A stretch of DNA of 64,000 bases, taken from positions 1,930,001 through 1,994,000 of the forward strand of contig CM067531.1 of NCBI GenBank assembly GCA_034509925.1, written 5' to 3'. Shown here piece by piece: positions 41,594-54,829 of the stretch (positions are counted from its first letter, which is position 1; each line of letters opens with the position of its first letter). A program made the translations under genes and the position numbers. The notes under the pieces are model-generated. The model worked only from the letters and a program-made list of their open reading frames with translations, did no database searches and was not told the origin of the DNA. Source of the stretch: Hirudinaria manillensis (taxonomy: Eukaryota > Annelida > Clitellata > Hirudinida > Hirudinidae).

Positions 41594-44349
41594 ATAGCGG
41601 CTCTTCTGTCTGACGTCGTGGGTCCGTGTACGGTGGAACAATTCTCCCTGAACCTCACTGAGGTCAAAACCTTTGGGGTAGGGGTTGGACCATTCTTTAA
41701 CCAACAGTCAATGCAGTGTGAGCCAATAAAAGTTTTTGTTTTAAGTTTTATTATAATTATTTTCGATTGTTATAAAACGATTTTCTAAAAATTAGGTTTT
41801 AGGAACCTGGTAAGAACGAATTCAAAAAAATAATGATATCATTTAAAGCGACTTTGGTTACCAAAGTTACAGTGAAATTACAAAATATTACCGTAAATTT
41901 ACAGCTTACGTTACAAATTACCAAGAATACGCGGCTCCTGTTGATTTTTGGTTGAACATCACTGAAAAGGCGAAACCTCCAAAAAGAGGTTTGATTGAAT
42001 TCATTACGATTGAATCTGATTGAATGTTTTTATAGATCATCATTTCTTATCGAATTTTAAATGTTTTCGTTTTATATATTTCCCATTTTTAATGTTTTAT
42101 TGAATAAATAATAATATATGTATTTAAAGTTATTTAATTAAAATTAATTACTTAAAAACAGTCGACCGTCCGCTGTACGTCGAAATAAAGGAGAATATTT
42201 CTTGTGGAGCCAATGAAACTCAGAAATGTTTCTGTAACATCGATGACGGAATAATAAAAGGTGATTTTCCCAATTTAACAAAAAAAAAACAGTATTTATT
42301 CTTTTAAAAATCCAAATAACTCTTAAATGCTTGAATTAATTCATTCGTAATTCACATTACGAACCAAACCAACCACCAGCATGCACCTCAGAAAGCGATT
42401 GTGCAGCCATACCAAAACCAGCACCAAAATGCGGAAGTTTCTGCCAGTATGGTTCGTGTCTGGAAGTGTCTTACGGATTCTTGTGTCAGTGCAGGGAGAA
42501 TTTTTATGGCCAGTACTGCCAAGATTACTTGTCACCTTGTAGGTAAGGCGCCCCCCAAAAGTTCCAAATTTATTCCGCTTATTAAACATAAAATACACAA
42601 TTAATTAATTATGTAATTTAACGAAAATTCAATCAATTAAGTAATTATTACTAAACCGTTTCCGTGATAATTATTCATTTAAATTAAACAATTATTTAAA
42701 AAATTAGAACTTAACTCGAACTTACAAGGTGACCAAATCTTTCAGATTTCCTGATCTGTGCGAAATCAACGGAGTATGCACCGGCGACCCGGCCAGGGGG
42801 GGTCAATTCAGGTGCAACTGCAGCTCAGACTACGAGGGCGACTTCTGCGAAAATCTGAAACCCACCACGGTCACCACACCCCCACCGAAAAACGTCACGG
42901 GTTGGTTACATTTATATTTATATTGGTTATATTTATATTTGTTTATTTAGATTACTTCCGATATATTTTCTGTACTGCTGTACTGCTTCGGTTATATTTA
43001 TTTATATTAATTATGCTGTACTTCTGTGAAATATTTTGAATTGGACATTTTCTCAATCTATCTCGACGCATTAATTATACCCTTCCAACAGATTACAGGG
43101 CAGATTACATAATTCTGTTCATTTTGAATATTCTAATTCCTTTATCTAAGACGCACATAAAAAATTTAAAAACAATTTTCCCCATTTTTTTCGAACATCC
43201 AGTGATACTGACGATATACCGTTCAGTCACTCCGGTACCGTTCGACGCTACGAAGTCCATCATACTCGGGTCGGTCTTCGGCGGTCTTGCCCTTCTCTTG
43301 ATCATCGTAGGCATCATCCTCTGTGCCGTGTGCTACATCAGAAGGAGAAAGGTCCTGAGACACGATTATATCTACAAGAGCGGTTCCAAGTCCACCACGG
43401 GAGTCCAAAGTACCATCACCTCTCTGGCAGGAGCCTCGACCATAGGCAGAGTTTCTTCCAGGCTCAGTCAGCTCTTTGGCCACAGACGCTCTGGGGAATG
43501 GTATGTCTTTATGTCTTAAGGGTATGTCTTATCATGTAGCCAATCATGTTGCCAATAGCACCAATTAGCGCCTTAAATTGCATAGGAGGTTATTGTTATT
43601 CATACCATTACTAAAATTATTATTATTATTATTGTTATCATGATGATAATCAGATATTTACCGGTTATTGCACCGTCAACGACTTCACTGGACAGATTCC
43701 CAAGCGTTCCGAATAGATTCTCTGCCTCTTTGTCAGCATTGGATATGCAAAACGTTAGACACGAAGAGACTATTTATCGCAACGAGGTTGGATTTCATTC
43801 ATTTCTCAGTACTTGTTTTCCACAATCACGAGAATAAATCGAGCCTTAAAAATACGAGTCACTTGTTTGAAATCTTCATGACTTTGAAAGAAATTTGTTT
43901 ATTTTGTTACAAAGCTTATGATTTCACGATTCTGCCATCAGGTAATACAAGACAACAGGCAGATACTAAAAAACTGGAAGTCCTACTTGGACGACTTGGT
44001 GAACAAGCAGATACTGGAAAAGGCTGTCATGATCAACACCTCCACAAAGGAGTCAGTTAATATGGAGAAGTGGATCATGGATTGGAACGAACTATCGACT
44101 CTGGAGAACGACTTCGGTCGAGATATGGAGACGACCGTCCAGGGCGACGAGTTCTACCTGAGGGCTTCGGAAGGCGACGTCATGACTGGAAAAGAATTCT
44201 TTCCGTCCGACAGCGTGCCGAAGTTCGTCTGCATGGGTCGAACGAAGAAATACCTCGTCGTTGGAATTGGAAAAGCCCATGACGGACTGGAGGATTGCAG
44301 TGGGGAGATCAAGTATATCGTCAAACACATCAAAGCGGAGGGGTTTTAG
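41594..44349 (+). pseudogene. VWA/EGF gene, 5'-truncated duplicate (copy B)
   Basis: Exons corresponding to 4-11 of the complete gene: 41594-41715, 41849-41988, 42162-42260, 42380-42542, 42746-42900, 43203-43500, 43696-43786, 43942-44349. All lengths equal those of copy A. The signal peptide, Thr-rich stalk and first half of the VWA-like domain (exons 1-3) are missing, so no secreted start is encoded. The last codon of exon 9 has changed from GG|A to TG|A across the splice junction (GAATG|GTATGT at 43500), so normal splicing creates a premature stop before exons 10 and 11. The EGF modules and membrane span remain readable. Best called a truncated pseudogene, although individual exons are undamaged. 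Confidence 0.88.
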
Positions 44350-45123
44350 GGCCAAAAGCAGCCCCCAATCCGTGACATATTTATGCAATTAAAATGGACC
44401 GAAGTCGTGTTTTCCAGGTGCAACGTGCGACATTTTAGTCGGCTTTCTTGAGCGCGAATCGAAGACAGTTTAGCCGTTCTAAGGCTTAAATTAACTTTGT
44501 TATTAACTAATTTTACCGTTAAATATCATTATTAATTAATTAAATAGCTACATTTGTCTGCCGTCATTAAACACTCAGATAGTAGAAAGCACTTCGCTCC
44601 ACTCCGCAGTTCATTCGCATGTCCACAAATGCTTCCAAGTGAACATTAGTGGTCTTAGAAAGAAGAAATTCTTGACTGAACGCATTTCTGACTAGAACTG
44701 AATGTGTTAGGTTTAGTGCTTCATAAATAAAATATCATTAGTTGCTAGGGTCATCATAGGGCCACCATGGACAGACCAACCCCACCCCCTTTCCCCCCAA
44801 TCAACTCAATCCCAACAGTGGAAAAAGACTGGAACAGCTACAGAAGACCATTTTGTTTAGCAGTCCTTGACAAACAACCTCAGTTGAAACTTAAGTAAAA
44901 CTTAATCAAAACTTTGTGTCCAAGAAAAAAAATTATTTTGTAAATTTTAAGTAAAGGAGATCAGTCGGTATAAATTAACCGATGACGAGTGACCCGCTTA
45001 TTGTAAATTAGGTCACCCTTCAAAGGGCACGAGACAGACGATGATTTGATTCGATTACATTACATATTCACATTTCAAACAAAAAAAAATCATTTACAAG
45101 CGTCGGAATCCGTCGAACGAAGG
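44350..45123. other. Convergent 3' intergenic region, copy B
   Basis: Counterpart of 18667-19443, between the duplicated VWA/EGF stop and the separase stop. Small indels and substitutions only; no gene. Confidence 0.6.
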
Positions 45124-48100
45124 TCACGACTTGGATTCCTTGAGCGTCACGGGAAACCCGTAGACCACCGGGGCTGCCCCCGTGAGGTGCCTGAGGGAGC
45201 AGGCCTTTCTGCTCTCGGCGGCGTTGTACAGGAGGTCCCGGTCCGATTGCGATGACCGCGGGCTCCAACTCTTGAGGAGTTTTTCTATGTATCTGTCGAT
45301 GTCCTTGTCCGTCACGTCCCAGAGCATCGCAAGGACGCAAGGTCTTGGAGAGAGAAGAATTAACATATCGTTAATATTTATATATTTATTTATTATTTTA
45401 AACAATATTTAGGTAATCTTAGATTTTAAGTCTTCATAAATTATTTATTTTCAACAAGATTAAAAATACTGGTTTATCAATAACAACAATAATAATAATA
45501 ATAACAATAATAATAACAATATTAATGATAATAATAATAATAATAATTAACATCAGATAATTAGAAAAAAAGAGCAACCAATAAAAGAAACTTACGAGTT
45601 GGCGAGGAAGTATTGAACAAGGATTCCTGTCGGCTCAAATCGACCGAACGAAGTGAGTCTCCCGCTGCTGCAACCAACCAGCAGCACCGCGGACCTGCAC
45701 ATCAACTTCTGAAGGTCGTCGCCCTTCAGGTACTTTGCCCCTGACCCGTGCCCACAGTAACTGGCAGGAAAGAGGTATAATAATAATAATAATAACAAAA
45801 ATATAATAGATGAGAATATAATTATTATTATTACTATAACAATATTCTTCGATTGATGCGATTAAATAGTTAACTAATAATGGTTAATTAATAATAAATT
45901 AGAATATTTGATTTATAAAAAAGATCAGACACTCACATGTAAAGGTCCCTGATGGAGAGATTCTTGGAAATTTCGTCTGAGGTCGGTGGTCTCCCAATGA
46001 CGCCCTCCCAACCGGGCTCCCTGTTCAGAGAAGATGCGAATTGCGATTAGCAAACTGAAGGCCATCATTATCATCATCAACAACCACAATGACTCGACAA
46101 TCAGAGTCGTCGTCATTGTCAACAACGACAATTCACAACTAAAGAATCAACAACTCACTTCCTGAACCACCCCTCGAAGTGTTGCTGCGTGCTCGGGAGG
46201 TTGTCGTCGGGATTGAGGACGTAGTAGGCGTTGCTCTTGTCGACGCCGGAGCCCAAGACGGAGGTCGGGTCGCTCCCGGCGGCGGAATACTGCGCCAAGA
46301 GGCAATGAAGGTTGAGGTGACGAGTGAACGACTGCTTCTCCAGGCCCGGAAGGTTTTCCAGGGGCAGATGTTGGATGTCCTGGTTTGGAACGATAGAAAG
46401 GTCAAGAAAGGGATGCAAAGATTGCTTAAAATATCGCTTTCAATAATAACTGTTTATGTCTCATTGTCATTACTAGTCAACCATAAAATGACCTTAACGA
46501 GGTTAATTAATATTAATGGCATAACATTTTATTTCATGAACAATAAAATAATAATTATTAAAGAATGCAATTTCACGTTCTGTTAAATTATTATTATTAT
46601 TATTATTTGCACTGCAAGCAATATAAATGTTATCATTAAAATAGAAGATTTACAACGAAAGTCACCCGCAGCGATCCTAAAAGATTGATCGATCGAACGA
46701 ACGAATGAAAAAAAGAAGTAAAAAAGGACGACCTTGTCGAGAATGAGAATGACAGGACCCCTGCTGGCGATTTCAAGGTTGAACTTCTTCGAGATGGACT
46801 GAACGAGAGGAATGAAGTGCTTCAACTGGTCCCTGTCGGCATCCGGCTCTGCCAGGAAGGACAGGGCTTGTATCATGCCCCGCTTGTCAAGCAGATGAGA
46901 GCCACTCAATAGAAGCTGTTATGAGATGACAAAGGAGGAATAATATAATTGAAATGATTAATATCTTTAAACATTATGAATAAATAATGAAATTGATAAC
47001 AATAAAGCAGGTTTGTGGTGTTAAAAATAATAAAGTTATCTATTCAATATCACTACCATAATTGCTGTGATAAATTAAAATGGCAAAAAGATGTTAAGAT
47101 AACAATGAGCATGCATTATTATTATAATCAGATCGATGCATGACATTAGCATATTCATTATCGTCAGTACCTCTACCATCCTTCTCTTCTTGTCGCTGAC
47201 CACCGGGCAACCCCTGAGGAAGGCATCGACTGCTCTTTTCAAGTTCTTCTCGTCTTCCTCGTTCAGGAATCTTCCCAAGAGGGCGCCAATGAAGCCGGAG
47301 AACCAGGTCTGTTCCAGCTCCTCCATCCATTCCTACGAATGAATTATGATAATCAACAAAGCCGCCAATAAACGATTTCGAATCTCCATGGCGACCGATG
47401 CCGCTCACCCTCATGTCTTCGTCGAGTTTGCTCCGCTGCTGCCACCAGTCCTTCTTGAGTTTGATCGTCAATGAGTTGTGGTTCTCCTTCATGAACCATT
47501 CCCACTTCTCCAACAGATGGCGCCTCTGGAAGATTTCATTTTACGAGAGGTTTAGATATTATTTTTAATATTTTTATAAATTAAAAAATATATACGAATT
47601 TATAATCATTGTCAGTCAGTAACGATGCGAGTAATGACCTCTGAATCGGTCATTTGGGGGAACGGAACGACGAGAGGAGGTCTGTTCTTCTGCAACCTCG
47701 TGGCAAACAACTGGTTCCTGTCCTGTCCTGGCAGTGAGATGAGGTTCAACTGGCAGATGGTCCACTCTGCAAATAACAAACATTTTTAAATGTTATGATT
47801 AAACGACAGAAAGAGACGGAAACTGATTCATCGGAAATGAATGTTTTTGTCAAGTGAATTTCAATACAAGCAAAGACAGAGGATCCACAACCGACCTTCT
47901 GGCAGGCTGTCCACAAGAACTGACCAATCCTTCGGTCCCTGAAAGTCCACAATCTTCCTCATCGCCTCCATGGCCGCAGAGGGAGGACTCAAATCTCCCT
48001 CCAGAGTAGAATCAACACTTCTGCTCGAAGGAGAAAAACTTGATTAGTTTTAATTGATTGATTACTAATCTAATTGAATATTGATTTTATTTAGTACCTA

Positions 48101-51100
48101 TTGATTAAGCTTTAGTTTTATTTTTTAAATTTAAATAGTTAAATATTTTTAAGTTTTTCTCAGCAACGAGTTGGACATTTTTAACTAACAGGACAGTACA
48201 GCACATCACTGCATGGATTTTAAACCGTCCTTTGCCATTGCAACGACCAGAAGCCAGAACCTACCTCAGTTTCTTGCCAACATTCAAGAGTATGGCGTGC
48301 CTCATCGAGACCGACATCGCCTCGCAGAAGTAGGAGGCAGCTTTGACATCGTTGACAGTCTCTTCCTCGAGGGCCAAGATCGCCAGAGCTTGACAGAGTT
48401 CACGGTACAACAGGACCGGGGGGTCGTTTTTTACCAGCACCAGGAGTTGCTTCAAGAGATCCTTCAGTTTGTTGTTGTTGATGTTGTTGTCTGCGACAAG
48501 TGAAAGAAGTTCAGATTGCCGTGTAGTTGTTGATGGCGATGATGTTAACATAAATTATTCAATAGAGTCTTTGAATGTTAACAGCATGACTTTGTCACAA
48601 ATCTTAATCACTAATTATAATTGATAATAAAATAATAATTACAAGATAACTAATAATCAGGCCTGTAGGGCTGCTTATGCATCTCACATTGCCATGATAT
48701 GAGGATCATAAACTGATGACATGCCTATTATTAATATTATTATTATTAATTTAACCATTAACTATAGTTATAAACAAACGACTCACTAAAGCCATTCTGT
48801 GGTCCGATGGAAAGCAGCTTCTCAAACTCCTGCACGAAGTTGGGATCGATGTCCTTCATCCTCGGCAGCGGCCTCCTTTTGGCGGGAGTCGCGGCAGACG
48901 ACCTGGCCAGTTCCAGTTTTAACTGCTTGGGTCTCCTGCCCTTCTTGACGGGGGCGTTGGTTATGGAAGAACTTTGATCGTCGAGGGGCTTGGGAGAGGC
49001 GAGCGAGTCCTTGACGTTTCTGAAGTTTGGCGAGGAAGTCGCGAACGAGATATTATCCTGGTCCGTTATGATCCTACCGGTTTGAGCTTTGAGGAGGTCC
49101 GTCTCCGAGAGGTATCGGTCGAGTCTGACCGGCCACCGAACTAGGCAGACAATCTTCCAAAGTAGGACCTCAATGGCAGTCGGTGCAATCAATTGGCTCG
49201 CTCCCAGAGAAGCCACTGCCTGTGGAATGTGTTTCTCTAATTCGACGGCTTCCTTCTTCAGCCAGGAGCAATGGATTTTCAAGATTTCCATTTTGTCGAA
49301 GAGATCCGAGAAGATCCGTTTCCCGGAAAACGATTTCGAAGCCGTCTCTAATCCAAAGACGTCTCCCAGGTTGCTGCTGGAAGCCTTCAGTTTGTTGAGT
49401 TCCCTTCTGCCCCAACTCTCCAGGTTTTTCATCACGTCTTCCATGTTCTCGAGGAAGCTCTGTACGTACTGCCATTTTCTTTCAGCGACCAGTTTCAGCT
49501 CGCAACTCGTTATCATTTTTCGCAGCTGAAGTCGCCTGACGATCGCGTCCTCGCAAGTTCGGCATTTTCGATCCGCTCCGGAGGCGACATCCTTCGCGTT
49601 GGGTCGACCCCTTGACCTCACGGCTTTTGTCGTTTTGGGTTCTTCCGAGGGCACCTGAAGATCTGCCCAGCATGGAGGAAACTTGCAATGTTCTGGAGAC
49701 TTTTTCCAGGCAGTCAATGGAGTTGCCATCACGTCATTGAGATTCAAGTGGAGCGATTTGCTGGACATTTTGAAATTGGCGGGAGTGCTCGGAACGTCTG
49801 CCTCTCGGACATTCTTCCGAGTTGAGACTTCTTCTGGGTGGGGGCGAGGCATACCGACCCCGTGGTCGTTGAGAAGAGTCTCAACCGAGGAGAGCAGGTA
49901 CTCGGAATCCTCTGCAGAACCCCTGACCGCGTCGAGCTCGGCCATTTCCAGTTTCGTCTCGCAGATCCTCTTCTGGAGATGGAAAGACTGGGAGAAGACC
50001 ATGGCATTCAGCAGGTAGGTCTTTGCCTCCCTGGCAATGCCACACCTGACGAAGCAACGAGCCGTGACCAGGAGGGTTTGTATGATTTCATCGACCAGTA
50101 AGTATTTCAAGGACGGCCTGCAGTTGTAAGCTGGAAGTAATAACAAGGATGTATCAAGACAGTAGACAGGATAAATTATTCAATAGTGCCATAATTAAGC
50201 AAATAATAACTTAGATAAAAAAAACAGAAAGCTATAAATTCAACAGGTAATGTATTAAACTAGCAATTCAATAGAAGACTTGACAATGAATCTTACCTCT
50301 GCCTTCATCAAAGATGAGAGGCATGACAGAAAGGAGGCATTTTGATGCCTTTACTAGCCACTCGAGCTGAGTTCTGGAGTTCCCCCTTTTTAGAATCGCG
50401 TCGTTGAGGAAGGCCAATGAGGCGAGAGAGTCCTTGACCTCTTGTCGCGATTGGACGAGGCTGTACGTCGACAGTACCAGGTAGAGCTGATGCCTTGCCA
50501 GTACATCTTCGATTTTGTTCGAGGTTGCCCACGATTCTCCGAGTTTTTGTAGTAGAGCAACACCTTGTTCAAACTATTAAACATTAAATTAATTGAATTG
50601 CAGGTGTTGGCAAAATAATTCTTGTTCTTAATGCTGATTGCCATAAGGATTGACTAGGATACGCAATAGCAATTTTCTTCCAATCATCCCACAATTTTTA
50701 AAAATGACAACCAGACTTGATTGTAAAGCCTCTAAGCTTTATCTTCACGATATCATTGAGATAACATTTTCCAATGATCAATTTGAAATCAATAAAAAAA
50801 ACTGCAACCAACTTTTTCTTGTAGGAAGAACTTATGACACTGAGATTTCATAAAGCAGACATAAGCAAACAGGTTCTTGTTCAAGTCTTCTTGGCCGAGT
50901 TTCGAAGCGTGTCTTTCCGTCGCCGACAGGACGTGGTTCGCCGCTTCCAGCTGCCCGAGGTCCAAGAGGTGGTCGGCCACTAACGAGGGGCACCAGAGAG
51001 AGGCAGTAGTATCGGAAAGTCTCGCGGAGATGGAGTACAGAAGTTGGAAGGCCAGCACTTGCTTTGGATGCTAACAAGAAGAGTGAGGAGTTAGGAATTA

Positions 51101-54100
51101 GAAGCTAGAAATCTATTATTAAGGCTCCTTCTATAAAAACTGTGATGCGACTATTTCTAGACTATTTTCAAGTTAAAAAAAAGTGCCCTAAGTAAATTAA
51201 AAACTTAAAATAGCAAGGACCTATAGGTATCCTATAATTCGTAAAGTTCTAACCTGGTGGAGTCTCAGAAGGAAAGCCAGGATCTCCACAGACTCCTTCG
51301 TGGTGCCGAGATCCATCGACTCCCCACTCTGGACGGAACGAGTCGCTTCGTTTTTCTTCGAGAACACGTCGCACCACAAGTCCAGGGCCAGTCCCAGGGA
51401 CTCGAGAGAGACCGGGGTTCCGTTGCCGGCCTCGAGCTTCGCCCTCAGTTCTTCCGCCTCTCCGGCGTTCGGGGATTCGTTCCTCTCATTGGTTGTCGTG
51501 TTGTCGTCGACCAGAGCAAGAGACTCCAGTTTCTTCAGCTGCCTGTCATAATTCAGCTCTTCCGTATTCAATGGTTCTGCACAGACGAACGTCAGCACCA
51601 GAGCCTGCGCTTTCAAGTCCCCGGCTCGGACAGGATCCAGGTCGTGGCACGAATCCGACAGCGTCAGGGCTTCGCCGCACAGCCGGAGGGCTTCGGATGT
51701 GGAGTCCTTGTGAATGGACCGAACCCACTTGGCCTTTTCCAGCAAAACCTCGCACTTTTCCAGATCTTCCAATTCGTTGGAATCGAGAAGTTCGTTGAGA
51801 ACCATTCCGTGGTAGCTCTGGATCGCAGATGCATCCCTGACACTCTTGGCGGTCCGATGCTCTGCCATCAGGATGGACCTGCGTGTCAGTTTGGAACCGT
51901 TGCTCAGATGTGCTCTCATCGCAAAGGCCAGCGTCGACAACTTCAGGCAAGACTTGCTCGTGACCATGTCCATCACGATCCTGGACCATCGAAGGCAGGC
52001 ACTGGAGATGGAAAGGGGATCCCGGAACGTCCCTTCGGTCACCAGCTCCAGGGCTTCTTCAAACCTGCCCAGCTTCCTCATCGTGTCTGCCAAGTAATCG
52101 TAACAGAACCAAATCTTGAAAGAGTTCTTATCGTCTCCGTTTGGAAAATCCCTCGATTTGTAAAGATCGAGGCAGCACCGCAACCAGTGCCCGGCCGCCC
52201 TGTAGTTGCCGGACAAATAGAAGTTTTTGCCGATTTTGCAGTACTCAGAAACGACGGATAGGACGTTGGTCGGGAGAGTTTTGAATGTGGGTGACGAAAT
52301 GAATGCGGTCATCGCCAGGGATTCCTTTTCGAGGTCCTCGTTGGTGATGCTATTTTCCTGAGGCTGCATTTCAAAGTAGGTTCTCAATTTTCTCTTCCAG
52401 TTAATAATCACGTCGTTTTCTTTGCCCGACATTTTCTTTGCCGACATTTGATCGACCAAGATGGATAACGCAAAGCCGTAAAACTTGTGCAACAGACCAG
52501 AAGTAGATCTGCCCGTATTAGTCTCCAAGATATCCACGACAATGTCATTCAGAGTCAACAGGACTGACTTTGTCTCTGAGTTGGTAAAGTTCTTATTCAA
52601 CAGTGACAGAGAACACAAATATCTCTCTAACTTGGCTGGAGTTAAACTTTCGCAGACATTGAATTGTAAGTCGTCGTGGAAGATTTTTTGCGATTTTATG
52701 TCCATGACAAAATCAATAAAAGTTTCTGATTGCGTCGAATCGGAGAGGTTTTCTTTGTCGTCCTCTCCGTCTGCAAATGCGAGGAAAATCTCCACAGGGG
52801 ATCTCTTGAACTTCTGACCCGAACGACCCAACCCCTTGATCAGGCTCAGAAGTGCACTGACGGCCGACGAGAAAAACTTTTTGCCGGCGGAGTCTTTGGT
52901 CTGCGTGATCTCCACGTTAGACTGCAATTTGGGTAGGAATTCGGCGATCCTTTTCAACATGCTCTTCAGCTCGCCGGGAGAGTACTTTTGAAGGATCCAG
53001 GCGACGTAACTCGTGCACATGCGAGCGACGTCGAAGGGCGAAGAGTCCTCTCGACCGGCAAAATCCATCAGGACTTCCTCGGCTATCAACAAGTCTCTCT
53101 CGTTGCTTGCATTTTTGACATTGAAAGAGGCGAGGGTACAGTTCAAGAACTGCAAGAAATCCTTCGAAGACATTCGGGACTTGGCGGCCATCGCGAGAGC
53201 CAGCAGCCTCGTCCTGAAGACGAGAGGCGGAGCAATTTCCGGACGATCCTCTTTGGATTTGGCGGCTGAATGGGCAAGACTCCAGACGGATGAGAAGATT
53301 TTGTAATAGACGGGCAAGAAGTCGTCGGCTTTCGTTCTTCCCGAATTCCTCTGATAATCCTCGATTTCATTGAGGCAACACCTCAGTATTTGCAGGGATT
53401 CGTGAAAATGGCCCTAAAATAGTTATATATCATCTTTGAGCAAAGCAAAATTCTAGTTATTATTATTTTAGTTATAATGTCCATCAGAACAGCATCATAG
53501 CTTCTTGTAAATCATTTATATATTTATAGTAGTGCAAGCCAGATTGCAAATGTTATTATTATTATGACTATTTACGATCATGTGCCATATTGGCTCATGT
53601 AGGAGTGCTTTATGAGCTAGCTAATCATTTGACAATCACGTCAAAACTACAACTTATTATTTTCAGATGAAGACATTTTTAGATATCATGGTTAAGTTGA
53701 AAGAAGCATCACCTCTCTCTCAGATGAGAAGAGGAAGTTGCAGAAAAGTTTGTAGATGTCAAGGCTCCTCTCTTTCTTTGATGGTCTGCTCAGAGATTTC
53801 TGCAGTCCTATGAGGATACTCACACAGTCTTTCATGAGGGAATGATCTTTTACAATGACACAAAAATTTGTGTACAAATGACAAAGCAATGTGTATATTG
53901 ACTTTTCAGGCAAAGAGTCTGTCTTTAAATGTAATTTTAATTTCTGAAATTTAAACGAAAACAATCATTTTACAAGTGGTTGACATAAAAATACATTATC
54001 AAATTGTTATTGTGCTCAATCAATAATTTGGAGTGTCGTATCACATAAGATCTAATCATTTGCATAAACAAAAAACTGATAGTTTCTTGATTAATGGATC

Positions 54101-54394
54101 GCACGTTGATTTAAGTGATAATAAACGTCATTGTATGTGATATCAGATCTTAATTTGAAATCATGTTAACCTAGAGGTTCCCACTGGTTTTAAATTTTTC
54201 GCAAGGCATCAATTTGATATTTTCTCATGATTTGTAATGAGTCGTGCATTATGTAGATGTATCGCTGTTATTGAACATATGTAAAGCTCGGATGATTAGC
54301 CCATAAATCAGGAAATTAATTGTATTACCTTCATCGATACTAATGCGTCTTTAATTTTGCCGTTTTTAAAATAATCTATTACTTCCTTCTCCAT
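45124..54394 (-). CDS. ESPL1: Separase (sister-chromatid-separating cysteine protease), complete
   Basis: Sixteen exons in coding order: 54394-54329, 53943-53713, 53413-51254, 51070-50813, 50573-50297, 50130-48787, 48490-48265, 48020-47896, 47766-47639, 47525-47409, 47332-47171, 46915-46733, 46379-46159, 46020-45937, 45760-45596, 45343-45124; 1,988 residues. Separase cleaves the cohesin kleisin subunit at anaphase; securin and CDK1-cyclin B hold it inactive. The C-terminal protease domain is unmistakable: GWEGVIGRPPTSDEISKNLS, then YCGHGSGAKYL (catalytic His, about residue 1865) and VLLVGCSSGRL (catalytic Cys, about 1891). Their 26-residue spacing is that of the family. It ends VLAMLWDVTDKDIDRY...YGFPVTLKES. 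The long N-terminal part, mostly in exons 3 and 6, is helical TPR/ARM-like as expected. All introns read GT-AG with closing phases. Exons 12-16 lie in duplication copy B. The start ATG sits 436 bp from the divergent NEMP-like gene. Confidence 0.97.
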
Positions 54395-54829
54395 TTTCGA
54401 GTGATTAATAGTCAGGACGCCAGAATAAGGTTAAGAATATTTTCGAATTACGCTCCAAAATTGTGAGCGAAATCAAGTTGTCAACAATAGATATATTGAG
54501 TTAACTGACAAATTTGAAATTTTCTGCAATTTTACAATTATATTATGAACTAAACTCGAAATTTTTGTTTATAATATTTTCAATTTATAAAGATATTACT
54601 AAAAAGTAAGTTCAATAAAAAGTTCAAAAGTAGTCCGTAACTATTCCAAAGCTTAAGTCACTTTTCGAAATATGTTGTTACAGTACATTTAATAAATACA
54701 AACACAATTATATTTGCTTGACTAATGTTTAATTTATATTTTTGTTGCAAATACATTTCGGGAGTAACCAATATAAACAAATTGTGTTTGTTTCGTGGCG
54801 GATTCGAAGGCGTAGTGTTTTTGTTGAGA
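54395..54829. promoter_or_regulatory. Probable bidirectional promoter, separase / NEMP-like gene
   Basis: The start codons of separase (minus) and the NEMP-like gene (plus) are head to head with 435 bp between them, and no other gene fits there. The sequence is AT-rich without an evident TATA box placed for either gene. The inference rests on gene arrangement, not on a motif. Confidence 0.5.

Larger units (their letters stand above)
40360..47016. repeat. Segmental duplication, copy B (about 6.65 kb)
   Basis: Second copy of 15478-21444, same orientation, with a retrotransposon insertion of about 0.75 kb at 40731-41480. The right edge, at 47016, lies in separase intron 11, and here the gene continues normally to its first exon. 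On the left the first three VWA/EGF exons are absent. Confidence 0.95.

Noticed and set aside
51257..52261. A 334-codon open frame on the plus strand inside separase exon 3
   Set aside because: It is fully antisense to a long, well-supported separase exon, has no family resemblance, and exists because of the GC-richer codon use of that exon.
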